Source: Chrysochromulina tobinii (taxonomy: Eukaryota; Haptophyta; Prymnesiales; Chrysochromulinaceae). From it: a stretch of DNA of 24,815 bases. Below are positions 15,043 through 23,900 of the stretch, one piece after another. A model generated the notes under the pieces. The model was not told the origin of the DNA. It did no database searches and saw only the letters and a list, made by a program, of their open reading frames with translations. A program made the translations under genes and the position numbers. The stretch lies in the NCBI GenBank assembly GCA_001275005.1, contig JWZX01001855.1, positions 1 through 24,815 on the forward strand, written 5' to 3'. The number at the start of each line of letters is the position of its first letter. The stretch's first letter is position 1.

Positions 15043-16410
15043 ATGCCGGGTGATGCCATAGTGGTGACACTCAGCGCAGACGATGCTCTGAACACGGTGG
15101 TGCCCGACTATCTCATGCTTGGGCTCACGTACATTGGTGCTGCCCGGTTCTGCCTAGAGGAGCTCAAATTGGTCAAAGAGTTTGTTGTGCTCGATCGCGA
15201 TCGCACGGTCAATAAAGCAAATCGCAAGTTGGCCACGGCCGGGGGTAGTATGGCCACGGCCGTGGCAAACCGAGTGAATGCCGCTGTCAGAAACACGGGC
15301 GTCCAAAATCTTCCGAACGGGGGCCTATGGCCGAATCCACTTGTGCCGGGGATGACGCAGCAGACGCTCATCCTATCAAATTCGGTTGGCAATTGGAAGT
15401 CCGTTTGCCATGTGCGCAGTCTACTCTCTGACGACACACTGCCGCGCGAAGCTTCCATTTATAAGGACCAGCTGACCGTCTACGATCTGATCGCGCACGT
15501 CAAGAAGTGGCTGAAGATCCATGGCGAACGCGACGAGTCGGTTGTCGAGGTGTTGCAGCGCAAGGGGTGGGGAAAGGAGTATCTCGGCCCGGCAAAGGTG
15601 TTCCTTTCACACAGCCAGGCAGAGCACCCGGCTGAGATGATGGCCGGCCTGATCGCAGCCGCGTTTGAGGTTGCTGGGTTAGGCGACACAGCGAAACCCG
15701 GCGCGAAGTGGAACTCGGTGCCGGTCTGGATTGATGCTTTCTCGTTGCGCCAAACTGCAACACGTCGAGAGGATCGCTTCGACGCCGATCAGATCGTGGC
15801 ACTCATCAAGAAGATCGGCTGCACAGTCGCAACGATCGACAACACCCGCCGGTACGTCACACGCTCGATGTGCATCATGGAGTCGTATGCCACCATCACG
15901 ACTGGCGGTCAACTCATGATCCGCCCCGCATTAAACGATTGGTTGCCCGACATATTCGACGCGGATCACACCGATATGGATTGGTTGCCCGACATATTCG
16001 ACGCGGATCACACCGATGAGAGCCATATGGATGTGGGTGAGCACGCCTTAGGCCCACTTGTGAAAGCAATTGCCCACTCCTCGCCTGCCTACCCTTGCTG
16101 CTGTCTGGCCTACTGGCTAGCACCGCATGAGAAAGTCGACGCTGCAAAAACGGAAACCAGCTTGGTCGAGGACAAGCTCATGATCGACAGATGGATGCAG
16201 GAAAGACCTGGTGGCTTCGAAGTCGTCAACCAGACGATGGAACGCGAAATACGAAAGCAACAAGGGATACTCGGCCTCAACAGAGCGATAATGTGCCTGA
16301 ACTTGTGCCTTACCCCGTGCCTTCTCAATGCCCCTTGCAACTGTGCCCTGCTCTGCCAAGACAGCCTGCCACGGTGGTATAAGAAACTTTGCATTCCGAT
16401 GGTTTACTGA
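15043..16410 (+). CDS. TIR-like 'FLSH' domain protein
   Basis: First in-frame ATG is 15043 (455 residues), though the frame is open from 14926 and a 5' exon may be missing. Residues 184-290 resemble a TIR-type fold common in algal and protist genomes: AKVFLSHSQAEHP as the first strand, VPVWIDAFSLRQ (227-238) with the Trp-Ile-Asp core, then IVALIKKIGCTVATID and YVTRSMCIMES (271-281), where the family usually reads 'SWC-x-F/ME'. In this motif Trp is replaced by Met. The glutamate at 280 would be the candidate catalytic residue if it is an NADase, which is not established. Residues 1-180 are unrecognised. Residues 299-326 are a recent tandem duplication of DWLPDIFDADHTD. The C-terminus is Cys/Leu-rich. 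Base composition is lower in GC than the neighbours. Confidence 0.6.
   Translation: MPGDAIVVTLSADDALNTVVPDYLMLGLTYIGAARFCLEELKLVKEFVVLDRDRTVNKANRKLATAGGSMATAVANRVNAAVRNTGVQNLPNGGLWPNPLVPGMTQQTLILSNSVGNWKSVCHVRSLLSDDTLPREASIYKDQLTVYDLIAHVKKWLKIHGERDESVVEVLQRKGWGKEYLGPAKVFLSHSQAEHPAEMMAGLIAAAFEVAGLGDTAKPGAKWNSVPVWIDAFSLRQTATRREDRFDADQIVALIKKIGCTVATIDNTRRYVTRSMCIMESYATITTGGQLMIRPALNDWLPDIFDADHTDMDWLPDIFDADHTDESHMDVGEHALGPLVKAIAHSSPAYPCCCLAYWLAPHEKVDAAKTETSLVEDKLMIDRWMQERPGGFEVVNQTMEREIRKQQGILGLNRAIMCLNLCLTPCLLNAPCNCALLCQDSLPRWYKKLCIPMVY
15937..16020 (+). repeat. 42-base tandem duplication in TIR-like gene
   Basis: Copies 15937-15978 and 15979-16020 both begin gattggttgcccgacatatt and differ only in the last three bases (atg versus gag). 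The unit is 14 codons, so the frame is kept. Near identity at synonymous sites indicates a recent event or an assembly artefact. Confidence 0.95.
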
Positions 16411-16683
16411 GAGGAGGGTGTTGTGAATTTTGAACGATTTTCGTACGTCTTGGTGCGTCAACTTACGATTGCGTTCGTAGGACGTAGCTACGACTACGTG
16501 GTGTTGGCGTTATTGAATGTTTACATGTAGATGTACGCCCGCGGTCCGGTGTCTTGGCTGTCAAATTACATGTATAACCAAGGCTGTGAATGAATGAATG
16601 TGTCTGCGCCTGGGACCGGTGGGTGTGCGTCTTGCCGAGATGCCAAAGTAAAGTGGAATGTGAACGTGAACGTGATTGAATGA

Positions 16684-18894
16684 ATGTTGACAATGCTGTA
16701 CGAGTCGCAGTGCTCAGCCTACCGCATCGAGTCAAACATGGACTACGTGGGCGGAGATCTTCTCAACGAGGCAGCCACTGTCCGCGACCAGAACGGCTGC
16801 TGCGCCGCATGCGAGCGGGCGACGCGTTGCAACGCCTTCACCTACGTGGTGGAGACGCAGGCTTGTTGGCTCAAGACGGGCCGCCGTCACGCGCAACCTG
16901 CGACCGCAGATGAGCGTGGCGCCACCATTGTGAGTGGCGTTCGTGGCCGGCTCAAAGCTCGCCCGCGCCTTGCAAGTTTTGACGGCGTCCTCCATCTCGA
17001 GACGGGCGGTATGAGCGTCCAGGGCCCGCTTGATTCCACTCGCGTGCAGACTCCACGGAGCGGCGGCGCCGTTTTGTACGCAGCACGGCTTGCGCTACAG
17101 CAAGAGCGGAGCGCGCAGGAGCAGCAGGCTATCCAGCTCATCGAGCGGGCGAGATCTCGATGGCAGGGTACCCTCTTCGATGTCGATGGCCACCCGTTTG
17201 TGAGGCTCTCCGTTGCGCCGCTGACCAACGTCTCGCTGCGAGGCACCGCGACCGCGTGGCTCAGCAGGACAGGCAAGGGCGATGCAGCCACCACGTGGTT
17301 GCATTGGCCATTCCTTCGGCAGCCTCATCCGGCAGCGGCGTCCTCGGCTGTGGCGCTGGCTGTGGGTACGTTTCGGCCGCGCTCGTCGACGCCATCGTGG
17401 CGATGGTTGCCGCTCGTGCTGCGAGCGCCGATGCGCGAGCATCAGCCTGACACGCGCGCGGCTGCCATCGCCGATGAGGCCGGTGCCGCGGCCACTCCGG
17501 GCACCGCGCCCGATGCGGCGGCAGAGGAAGAGCCGGAGCAGGTGTCGGAAGGCGCGATCGGAGGCGACGGAGGTGCCGCACAAGACGACGCTCAAGTCGA
17601 CGGCTCGCATACATCGGCTCTGCGGACGTCTACCTTCGAAGTGGGCGCGGCGCTCCCTGACGTCGCACCGAGCCTCAGCGGCGGCCACCGGATGCTCGTG
17701 CGGCTGAGCGCCCGGCACGACGCCTCCTCGCATTGGGTGCACTACCGCACCATCGAACTGGGTTTGGGCACCAACGCCTTGGACACCGCCTCTGCTGGCC
17801 TCGCTTCCGCAACGTCCACCTCCACCTCCGCCGTCTCCGAGGCCGCCCCTGCCCCTTCGAGCGTGAGCGCGCTCGTGGCGGGTGGTCTGCATGCAACTGC
17901 TCATCACGGCGCGCGTCACCTCGAGAATGCGTTGCTGGCGGAGGCGCTTGGTTTCCGAGTGCCGCTCTTGCTCACCACCAGTGCGCCGTGCGCCGCCTCC
18001 ACCCAGTCGCCCGCCACGTCACTGAGCTCCTCTGCGGACGAGTCGGTCAGAGCCGCCGCGGACAGTGCCATGGGTGAAGAGCGCGGGCCGTTGAGCGCGA
18101 GTGGGCGGCGAGAGGGACTCTGTGGGGAAATGGGACTCAGCTTTGAGGAGCGCTGCCTGCACTGCCTCGCTCCGCTGCTGCGTGCGGTGGCGCTCATGCC
18201 CGCGGCCGGTCGCGATGAGCACACAAGAGAGCGCCGTTGCGGGCGCGATTGGGCGGCGCGCTGGAGGCCTGGCCCTCCGGGCGCCACGATGTACGATCCA
18301 GTCGCGCCGGCTTCGTCAGCTTCGTCAGCTTCGTCAGATTCGTCAGATTCGTCAGATGCGTCAGCTGCGTCAGCTGCGTCGGTTTCGTCGATTTCGTCCG
18401 CTTCGTCCGCTTCGTCCACGACGAGCTGCGACCCGAACGCGCCGCACACGCCGCCTCCAATGGTACTCTTCGCGCGTGGACCCGTCGCCTTCATGGCGCT
18501 GTCGGCGGCTCTCTCGCTGCGCGCTCACTCCAGCGCTCGACGCACTGCTGTCGCCGCGCGAGCAGCCGGTGCAGACTGGGTGGTGGCCTACGGCGAGGCG
18601 CCTGATGGATCCATTGGCGGGCCCAGCGGGGAGGGCAACGGCCATGTGCGCGAAGAAGAGGTTCGCGGACTCGCTGACGTACTCCTCTACTCGACGAACG
18701 CCGCGAACGCGACGACGCGCGCCGTCGTGCACAGCGCTGCTCTTGGAGGGACCCTACTGATCCTGCGATCGGACGAGTACGCGCGCCTGCACGCCAATCG
18801 CACGGCGATGGCCATCGAGCGTGTGCGCGCAGCGGATGGGTGCGTACTCGAGACGCTGGCGTTCCGCAAACGTCGATCGTCGTGCTGCAGTTAA
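16684..18894 (+). CDS. PAN/Apple-domain protein of unknown function
   Basis: The 736-residue frame starts right after an in-frame stop at 16681-16683. Residues about 9-75 fit a PAN/Apple module: CSAYRIESNMDYVGGDL, then CCAACERATRCNAFTYVVETQACWLK, with the Cys pairs and the C-x-A-F-T-Y-x(7)-C-W-L-K core. Such domains bind proteins or sugars outside the cell, yet no signal peptide is encoded, so an upstream exon (joined for instance at gagtcgcag near 16710) is likely. The rest is unrecognised: two beta-rich-looking blocks (about 155-240 and 318-360), a conserved-looking block at about 395-425 (LHATAHHGARHLENALLAEALGF), a Ser/Ala/Asp repeat (about 540-580) and a compact C-terminal part (about 595-725) with strand-like ADWVVAYGE and GGTLLILRS. 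It may be a secreted or surface protein. Confidence 0.55.
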   Translation: MLTMLYESQCSAYRIESNMDYVGGDLLNEAATVRDQNGCCAACERATRCNAFTYVVETQACWLKTGRRHAQPATADERGATIVSGVRGRLKARPRLASFDGVLHLETGGMSVQGPLDSTRVQTPRSGGAVLYAARLALQQERSAQEQQAIQLIERARSRWQGTLFDVDGHPFVRLSVAPLTNVSLRGTATAWLSRTGKGDAATTWLHWPFLRQPHPAAASSAVALAVGTFRPRSSTPSWRWLPLVLRAPMREHQPDTRAAAIADEAGAAATPGTAPDAAAEEEPEQVSEGAIGGDGGAAQDDAQVDGSHTSALRTSTFEVGAALPDVAPSLSGGHRMLVRLSARHDASSHWVHYRTIELGLGTNALDTASAGLASATSTSTSAVSEAAPAPSSVSALVAGGLHATAHHGARHLENALLAEALGFRVPLLLTTSAPCAASTQSPATSLSSSADESVRAAADSAMGEERGPLSASGRREGLCGEMGLSFEERCLHCLAPLLRAVALMPAAGRDEHTRERRCGRDWAARWRPGPPGATMYDPVAPASSASSASSDSSDSSDASAASAASVSSISSASSASSTTSCDPNAPHTPPPMVLFARGPVAFMALSAALSLRAHSSARRTAVAARAAGADWVVAYGEAPDGSIGGPSGEGNGHVREEEVRGLADVLLYSTNAANATTRAVVHSAALGGTLLILRSDEYARLHANRTAMAIERVRAADGCVLETLAFRKRRSSCCS
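18308..18420 (+). repeat. 9-base in-frame microsatellite, Ser-rich
   Basis: About twelve copies of a nine-base unit, gcttcgtca with variants gattcgtca, gctgcgtca and gcttcgtcc, encode Ala-Ser-Ser, Asp-Ser-Ser and Ala-Ala-Ser triplets in the PAN-domain protein. Confidence 0.9.
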
Positions 18895-19500
18895 TGTAGC
18901 TACTGGGGACAAGAATGATTGAAAGCACAAACAACACGTAGACGGTGGCTGCGACAATGCCCCGGCCGGAGGGGCCCCCGACCGCGCGCTCCGCTCGACG
19001 TCGGTTTTGAGTCACGTCCGCGAGCGTACTATGCGCGATGAATCTCGACGTGGCTCTCTCCACGCATGATGTCGGCACATGACACACACATCCCAAACTG
19101 CAACGGGCTGAAACTCGAAACTGAAAATACACCTCCACACGCGATTGGGTGATGGGATTCCAGGCGAGGTGCGGCGGCGCGCCGAGCGATTTTCGCGTCC
19201 GCCGGCACGCGAGGTCCGTGGCTACGCAAAGCTGTTGAGCAGCTGTATCTCATACACAGAGATTTCGAGCGTTTTGGGCCATCGAGCGCGGCCACGAGGG
19301 TGTTGGAGTACTCACGAGATTCGTCACTCGAGGCTGAGAGAACGTTTCGACGCGTCGTCGCGGGCGGCGCCGCCCAAGCAGCACACTCGTGAGTCTTGCG
19401 CCATCCGATGAGGCTGCATTTTCGGTCGCACCAGTCGAACGCACTCTTCTCCCGCGAGCTCCGCACGGCCTCGAACGTGCCGCTCGCCCGCCGTCGAGCG
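18895..19500. other. intergenic region between convergent genes
   Basis: These 606 bases lie between the ends of the PAN gene (plus) and the transporter (minus). The longest frame, a 175-residue minus-strand one at 19029-19556, overlaps the transporter gene's 3' end in another frame and has no recognisable motif. I see no RNA gene or mobile element. Confidence 0.45.
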
Positions 19501-20544
19501 CTAGTTGGGCCTGAGCCGGACGCTTTCGGACTCGGCTTCCACAGACTCGTCGTCATCGTCGGCGGACTGGTCGGTCGTGGCGACGAACGGCTTGCTCTGG
19601 TCTGTTACGTTGGGCTGCGCGCTCTGCTGCTGATTGCGCTTGTATCGGCTGTAGGCTGAGACGCCCACGACGGCGATCGCGTACCCGCAGTACTGCAGAG
19701 GCGTCACGAGTGCGCCTGAGACTACGACTGACCACACGATGAGCAAGATGTCCTTGAAGACGCCGGACACGTTGAGCGTGAGGGCGGAGGTGTGCTTGAT
19801 GAGGGCCATGGTGGCGAGGTTGAGCGCGAATGCGGTGGCTGCGTTTGCGAGCAGCATTACCAGCCCGACCTTGCGCACGGGCGCGAAGTCGTTCCTGGAC
19901 ACATGCTCGGACTCGAGATAGACCCACGCCGGGAAAATGGCACACGCGCACAAGGGCGCGACAAAATAGAGAAAGGCGATTGGCGAGAGCTTGAAGCCAT
20001 TGTTGGTCAGCGCGATGTTCACGAGGCACAGCCGGAGCGCCTCGAACACGACGGCCGCCATCTGCACCGTGACGCCTGTGATGTCGAACTGGATCTGGCC
20101 GTAGCACGCCATCGCGATGCCCGCCGCGATGAGCACTATGCAGATACCGAGCTCGGTGTTTGGAGTCTCAAGGCCGAACGCGAATGAAGCGAGCAGCACC
20201 GCGACCGGCGTTGACGCCTTGAGCATTTGGATGAATGCGACGCTGATGAACAGGTACGCCATATTTCCAAGGCAAAGGCTGAGCGCAAACAGCAAGGCAA
20301 CCGGCGCAAAGCGCTTGCCGATATCGCCCCACGTGATATTGGTGGGGACCTCGGCCCACCCGCACAACTTCCATATGCATGTAGCTATCGAGATAAATAC
20401 CATGTGCATGAGCACCAGCGAGAGAGGGTAGTGGAAATTGGCCGTGCTGAGCAGATACTTGTTGAAGAGGATGATGAGCGATGACAGGAAGATCCATTGG
20501 CAGATGAGGTAGGCCTGGAACACGCGGTGCGACGCGCTGACCAT
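19501..20544 (-). CDS. triose-phosphate-translocator family transporter
   Basis: From the first ATG at 20544 it encodes 347 residues with about ten membrane helices of the drug/metabolite transporter superfamily. Typical blocks are SLIILFNKYLLS with HYPLSLVLMHM (about 20-50), LCLGNMAYLFISVAFIQMLKASTPVAV (about 95-121), ITGVTVQMAAVVFEALRLCLVNIAL, and KHTSALTLNVSGVFKDILLI (about 265-284). The last, with its Lys-Asp pair, places it with the plant 'probable sugar phosphate/phosphate translocator' KD group rather than the true plastid antiporters. Substrate is therefore a sugar phosphate or nucleotide sugar; Golgi or ER location is likely as no plastid presequence is seen. The tail (about 305-347) is hydrophilic with an acidic DDDDES cluster, facing the cytosol. 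The frame extends upstream to 20721 without an ATG. Confidence 0.88.
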   Translation of the reverse strand: MVSASHRVFQAYLICQWIFLSSLIILFNKYLLSTANFHYPLSLVLMHMVFISIATCIWKLCGWAEVPTNITWGDIGKRFAPVALLFALSLCLGNMAYLFISVAFIQMLKASTPVAVLLASFAFGLETPNTELGICIVLIAAGIAMACYGQIQFDITGVTVQMAAVVFEALRLCLVNIALTNNGFKLSPIAFLYFVAPLCACAIFPAWVYLESEHVSRNDFAPVRKVGLVMLLANAATAFALNLATMALIKHTSALTLNVSGVFKDILLIVWSVVVSGALVTPLQYCGYAIAVVGVSAYSRYKRNQQQSAQPNVTDQSKPFVATTDQSADDDDESVEAESESVRLRPN

Positions 20545-20981
20545 TGCGTGCCGGTTGCTGATCGAACAGTGGACGTTGTACGGCTCCGCTGCCACACGAT
20601 AAAAGAGCCGGGGATCGGGCTTGGATGCGGTTCGGCACTCAAGATAGATGCCCAAACGCGAAACTCGTTGACGCAGACACGGGTCCTGTCGCGGGGAAAT
20701 GCATCTATAGAGAATCCACACGGGAAAAAGATTCCGCAGTCAAGTCAATACAAGTCCGCACACCGCGCGTCACCACACACCGCGAGAAATGGAACCAAGA
20801 CACGTTTACGCAGGCGCCTTTGTGGGAGCGCAAACTTGACGAAGCTTTTCTGAAAACATCGTCATTCACAGCTCACGAATGGCGGCTCCGCCCCGTCGAC
20901 CGGCTCCGCCCCGGCTTCGTCGGCGCCGTTGGGTTCCACCGCGCGCCCGAGCTCGTTCGCTTGACGTCTGCGCGGCGCACG
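20545..20981. promoter_or_regulatory. divergent promoter of transporter and TMEM245-like genes
   Basis: About 437 bases lie between the two chosen ATGs. Both frames are open into it: the plus-strand frame up to an ATG at 20625, so the TMEM245-like protein could be 119 residues longer. An 18-base near-tandem repeat (cggctccgccccg...) occurs at 20883-20917. No TATA box is evident. Confidence 0.35.
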
Positions 20982-23900
20982 ATGCCGATCGGCAACGATG
21001 AGACTTCCATGGAAGTTTACACAGTCGAGAGAGGCGTGCTGTGCCACGTGATAGGCACGCTGCTCGCCTGGGGCCTCGGTCTGATCGTCTACCTCATGTA
21101 CAGGCTGTGGCAGGACTACATTTCAACCATCCTGACGGCTTTCATCGTGTCACAGACGCTCCATAAGCAGCGCGCACAGCTGGTCCGCCACATTCGGCAG
21201 CTGCGCGATCCGCGCATGCCATCGCTCCTCCACCGTGTGCTCTCGCTCGCTGCGAAGCCGCAGCAGTCGCTCGTCGCGGCCGTCCACAGCATTCCGTACC
21301 TCATCCGCTTTGCCGTGTATGACGTACCCGCGCTCGTTCAGCTCGCGCTACTGCAGCTCGTCTTCCTGCTCGGCGCGGACTTGTCGACCTGGTACGCGCT
21401 CACCTGGTACACGTGTACGACCACACTGCTCAGCGCGGGCGCGCTCTACGTGCTCGAGAAGACGATGGCCCTATGGGCGGACTCGCCTTCGGCCGCGCGC
21501 GGCGACGCAGCGGGGAGCCGCCTCATCGCCGATAACGACCTCGCCGCCATCGTCGTGCTCGCGGGGCTCCTCCTCGTGGTTGGTTTCGTCACGACGACGC
21601 TGGCGGTGCAGTCGGTGCAGAATGGCGCGCAGCTCCTCGTCGACGGCTCCTCGTGGATGCGCGACGTGCGACCGGAGACGGCGGAGGCGGTGAGCCAGGT
21701 CGTGCGCCAGGGCGTCGACCTCGGCGTCGCGTCCCTCGACGAGCTGCGCCAGGCAGAATACCAGTGGACGCCAGTGCTCGCTCACCTGATCGACGCAGTC
21801 CGGGGTGCCTGGGAGGCACCCAACGCGAGCTCGAGCGCCTTCTTGCCGCACGACGTGGTCACCTCGACGTTCGACAAGCTGCGCGAGTGCTACCCGCAGG
21901 CGACGTGGCTGCGCCAGGCCGAAGACCTTGGGAAGCTCGTCCTCTGGGCCGCGAGCCGTGCCACCTCAGGTGCCACCTCGGGAGCCACCTCAGGCGCCAC
22001 CTCGGGAGCCACCTCGGGTGGCGGCGACGCGAGCGCCGGCATGGAAGCACCAGCAGGTCGCAGCGGCATCGGCGGCGCTGGCGCCGATGCAGCCGGCGGG
22101 GGCGGCGATGTGCCTCTCGCGCACCCGTCACTCCTCGAGGAGGCGCAACACCTCTTCTCCGAGCTTCAAGATCCGGCGGAGCTGCTCGTCATGCTGCGTG
22201 AGTATGTGACTTCGTCGGCGTCTCTCATGCCGACCGCCATCGCCTCGTCGGTGCTGCAATGGAGCTCGTGGAGCATGGCGCTCGTGCTCCAGCTCGTGAG
22301 CTTCGTCATCTCCTTCGGCGGCACCGCCGTGGTCTTCCTCACCATGACGTTCTACATGCTCTCGACAGAGACCGACGTGCTCACTTTCCTTGTCGACAAA
22401 ATCCATCCTGCTACATCCACCTCGACGCTACAACGCATGCGCGACACGGTGGATGTAGTCATCATCATGCCCTTCGCCGGCGCCGCGCGCGCCGCGATCG
22501 TGACCGAGCTCACGTACGTTGCGCTCTCGTGCACCTTCGGCGAGCTGCCCTTCCGCCACCTCGCCTCTCTCGGCGTGGTTGTGCTCACTCTTTTCCCGCT
22601 GGTGTACGCATGGTGGGTCTGCCTGCCTTGGGTGCTCGTCTGCTGCTTCTTGCTGGGCCGTTGGGCCACCGGGCTCAGCCTGCTCGCCCTGATGGTCGCG
22701 GTGCTCGGCGGCGATCGGCTTCGCCCCGAGGCTGAGATCCAGCTGCAGAGGCGCGCCGGCGTGGGCGACTACGTGCATGCCTTCAGCCTGGTGCTTGGGG
22801 TGTACGTGTTTGGGCTGAGCGGGGTCCTTTTCGGACCCATGCTTGTCTGCGTGGCCAAGCTTCTGTCCGACGTCACTTTCGAGTTCATCTCGACAGCGGA
22901 CGGCCACGTGGCATCACCTCCGAGCGCCGCCTACAATCCACGCGGCTCGTACAACAGCAGCGCTCATGACGGCGCGTTTGCGGACGTCGACGAGCAGCAC
23001 GCGCATGCGGTTGGCGACGACGAGGTGTGGATAGGCGCGCCAGGGGCGAAGGCGCAGCCGCCGGCACTGCGCGAGCGTCCAGGCAAGCACGAGCGCCGCC
23101 ACGAACGGCGGCCAAGTGCCGGTGCTGCCGGTGCTGCCGGTGTCAGCCGCGGTGGCGCGCCGTCGGTTCTGCATGGTGTCGGCGTCGGCGGTGGTCCCGC
23201 AGCCGGGGGCAGCGGCATGCACATGCCAGCTGCGCAAGGGGGCACTGCTGGTACCCCGTCGCTGTTCACAGCTGGCACCCCGTCGCTGTTCACAGCTGGT
23301 ACCCCGTCGCTGCTGGGCGCGGTGGCTGGCTTCATGATGCGCCGTCTCTCATTTTCGACCCCTCGGGTGATCGATGCCAGCTGTGAACAGCGACGGGTGA
23401 TCGATGCCAGCGCTGCGCACGTGACGCCCAACATGACGCCCGCCTCCTCACGATTCGCGCGCTCGGCCGGTGGCTCTCTCTTACCTGGTAGGATGGGCAC
23501 CGAAGGACGCCCATTCACAGCCGATGGTCGCCCATTCACAGGCCACTTCACAGAGTCCGAGCCGCCCAGCGCGAGCGGCTGTGGGCTCTCCGATGGCGCT
23601 GACGAGTACCCACCAAACCTTGTGACCGTCTTTGTCACCGTGCCCGCCACGTGGGACGATGACGAAGGTCGCGCCGTGGCGGGCACCAGCGGTGGCTACG
23701 AGTACTTGATCGAGGGCGCCGAAGCCGAAGCTGAGACAGTGAGCGCACGAGGTACCGCCGGCCGCGATTCGGGAATTGCGCCAGACGCTTTCGCACCGCG
23801 GGGTGCGTCACCAGCACAGATGGCCCGTGTGCGTGTGCGTGTGGCCGCCCCGTGCAACACGCCCTGGAGCTCCTTTCTGCAGCGTGTAGAAGAGCGGCTT

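Noticed and set aside
18300..18425. CRISPR-like short regular repeats
   Set aside because: The nine-base units are contiguous without spacers and lie in a coding frame, so this is a microsatellite.
19029..19556. 175-codon minus-strand frame between the PAN gene and the transporter
   Set aside because: It overlaps the transporter's 3' end in another frame and has no recognisable motif.
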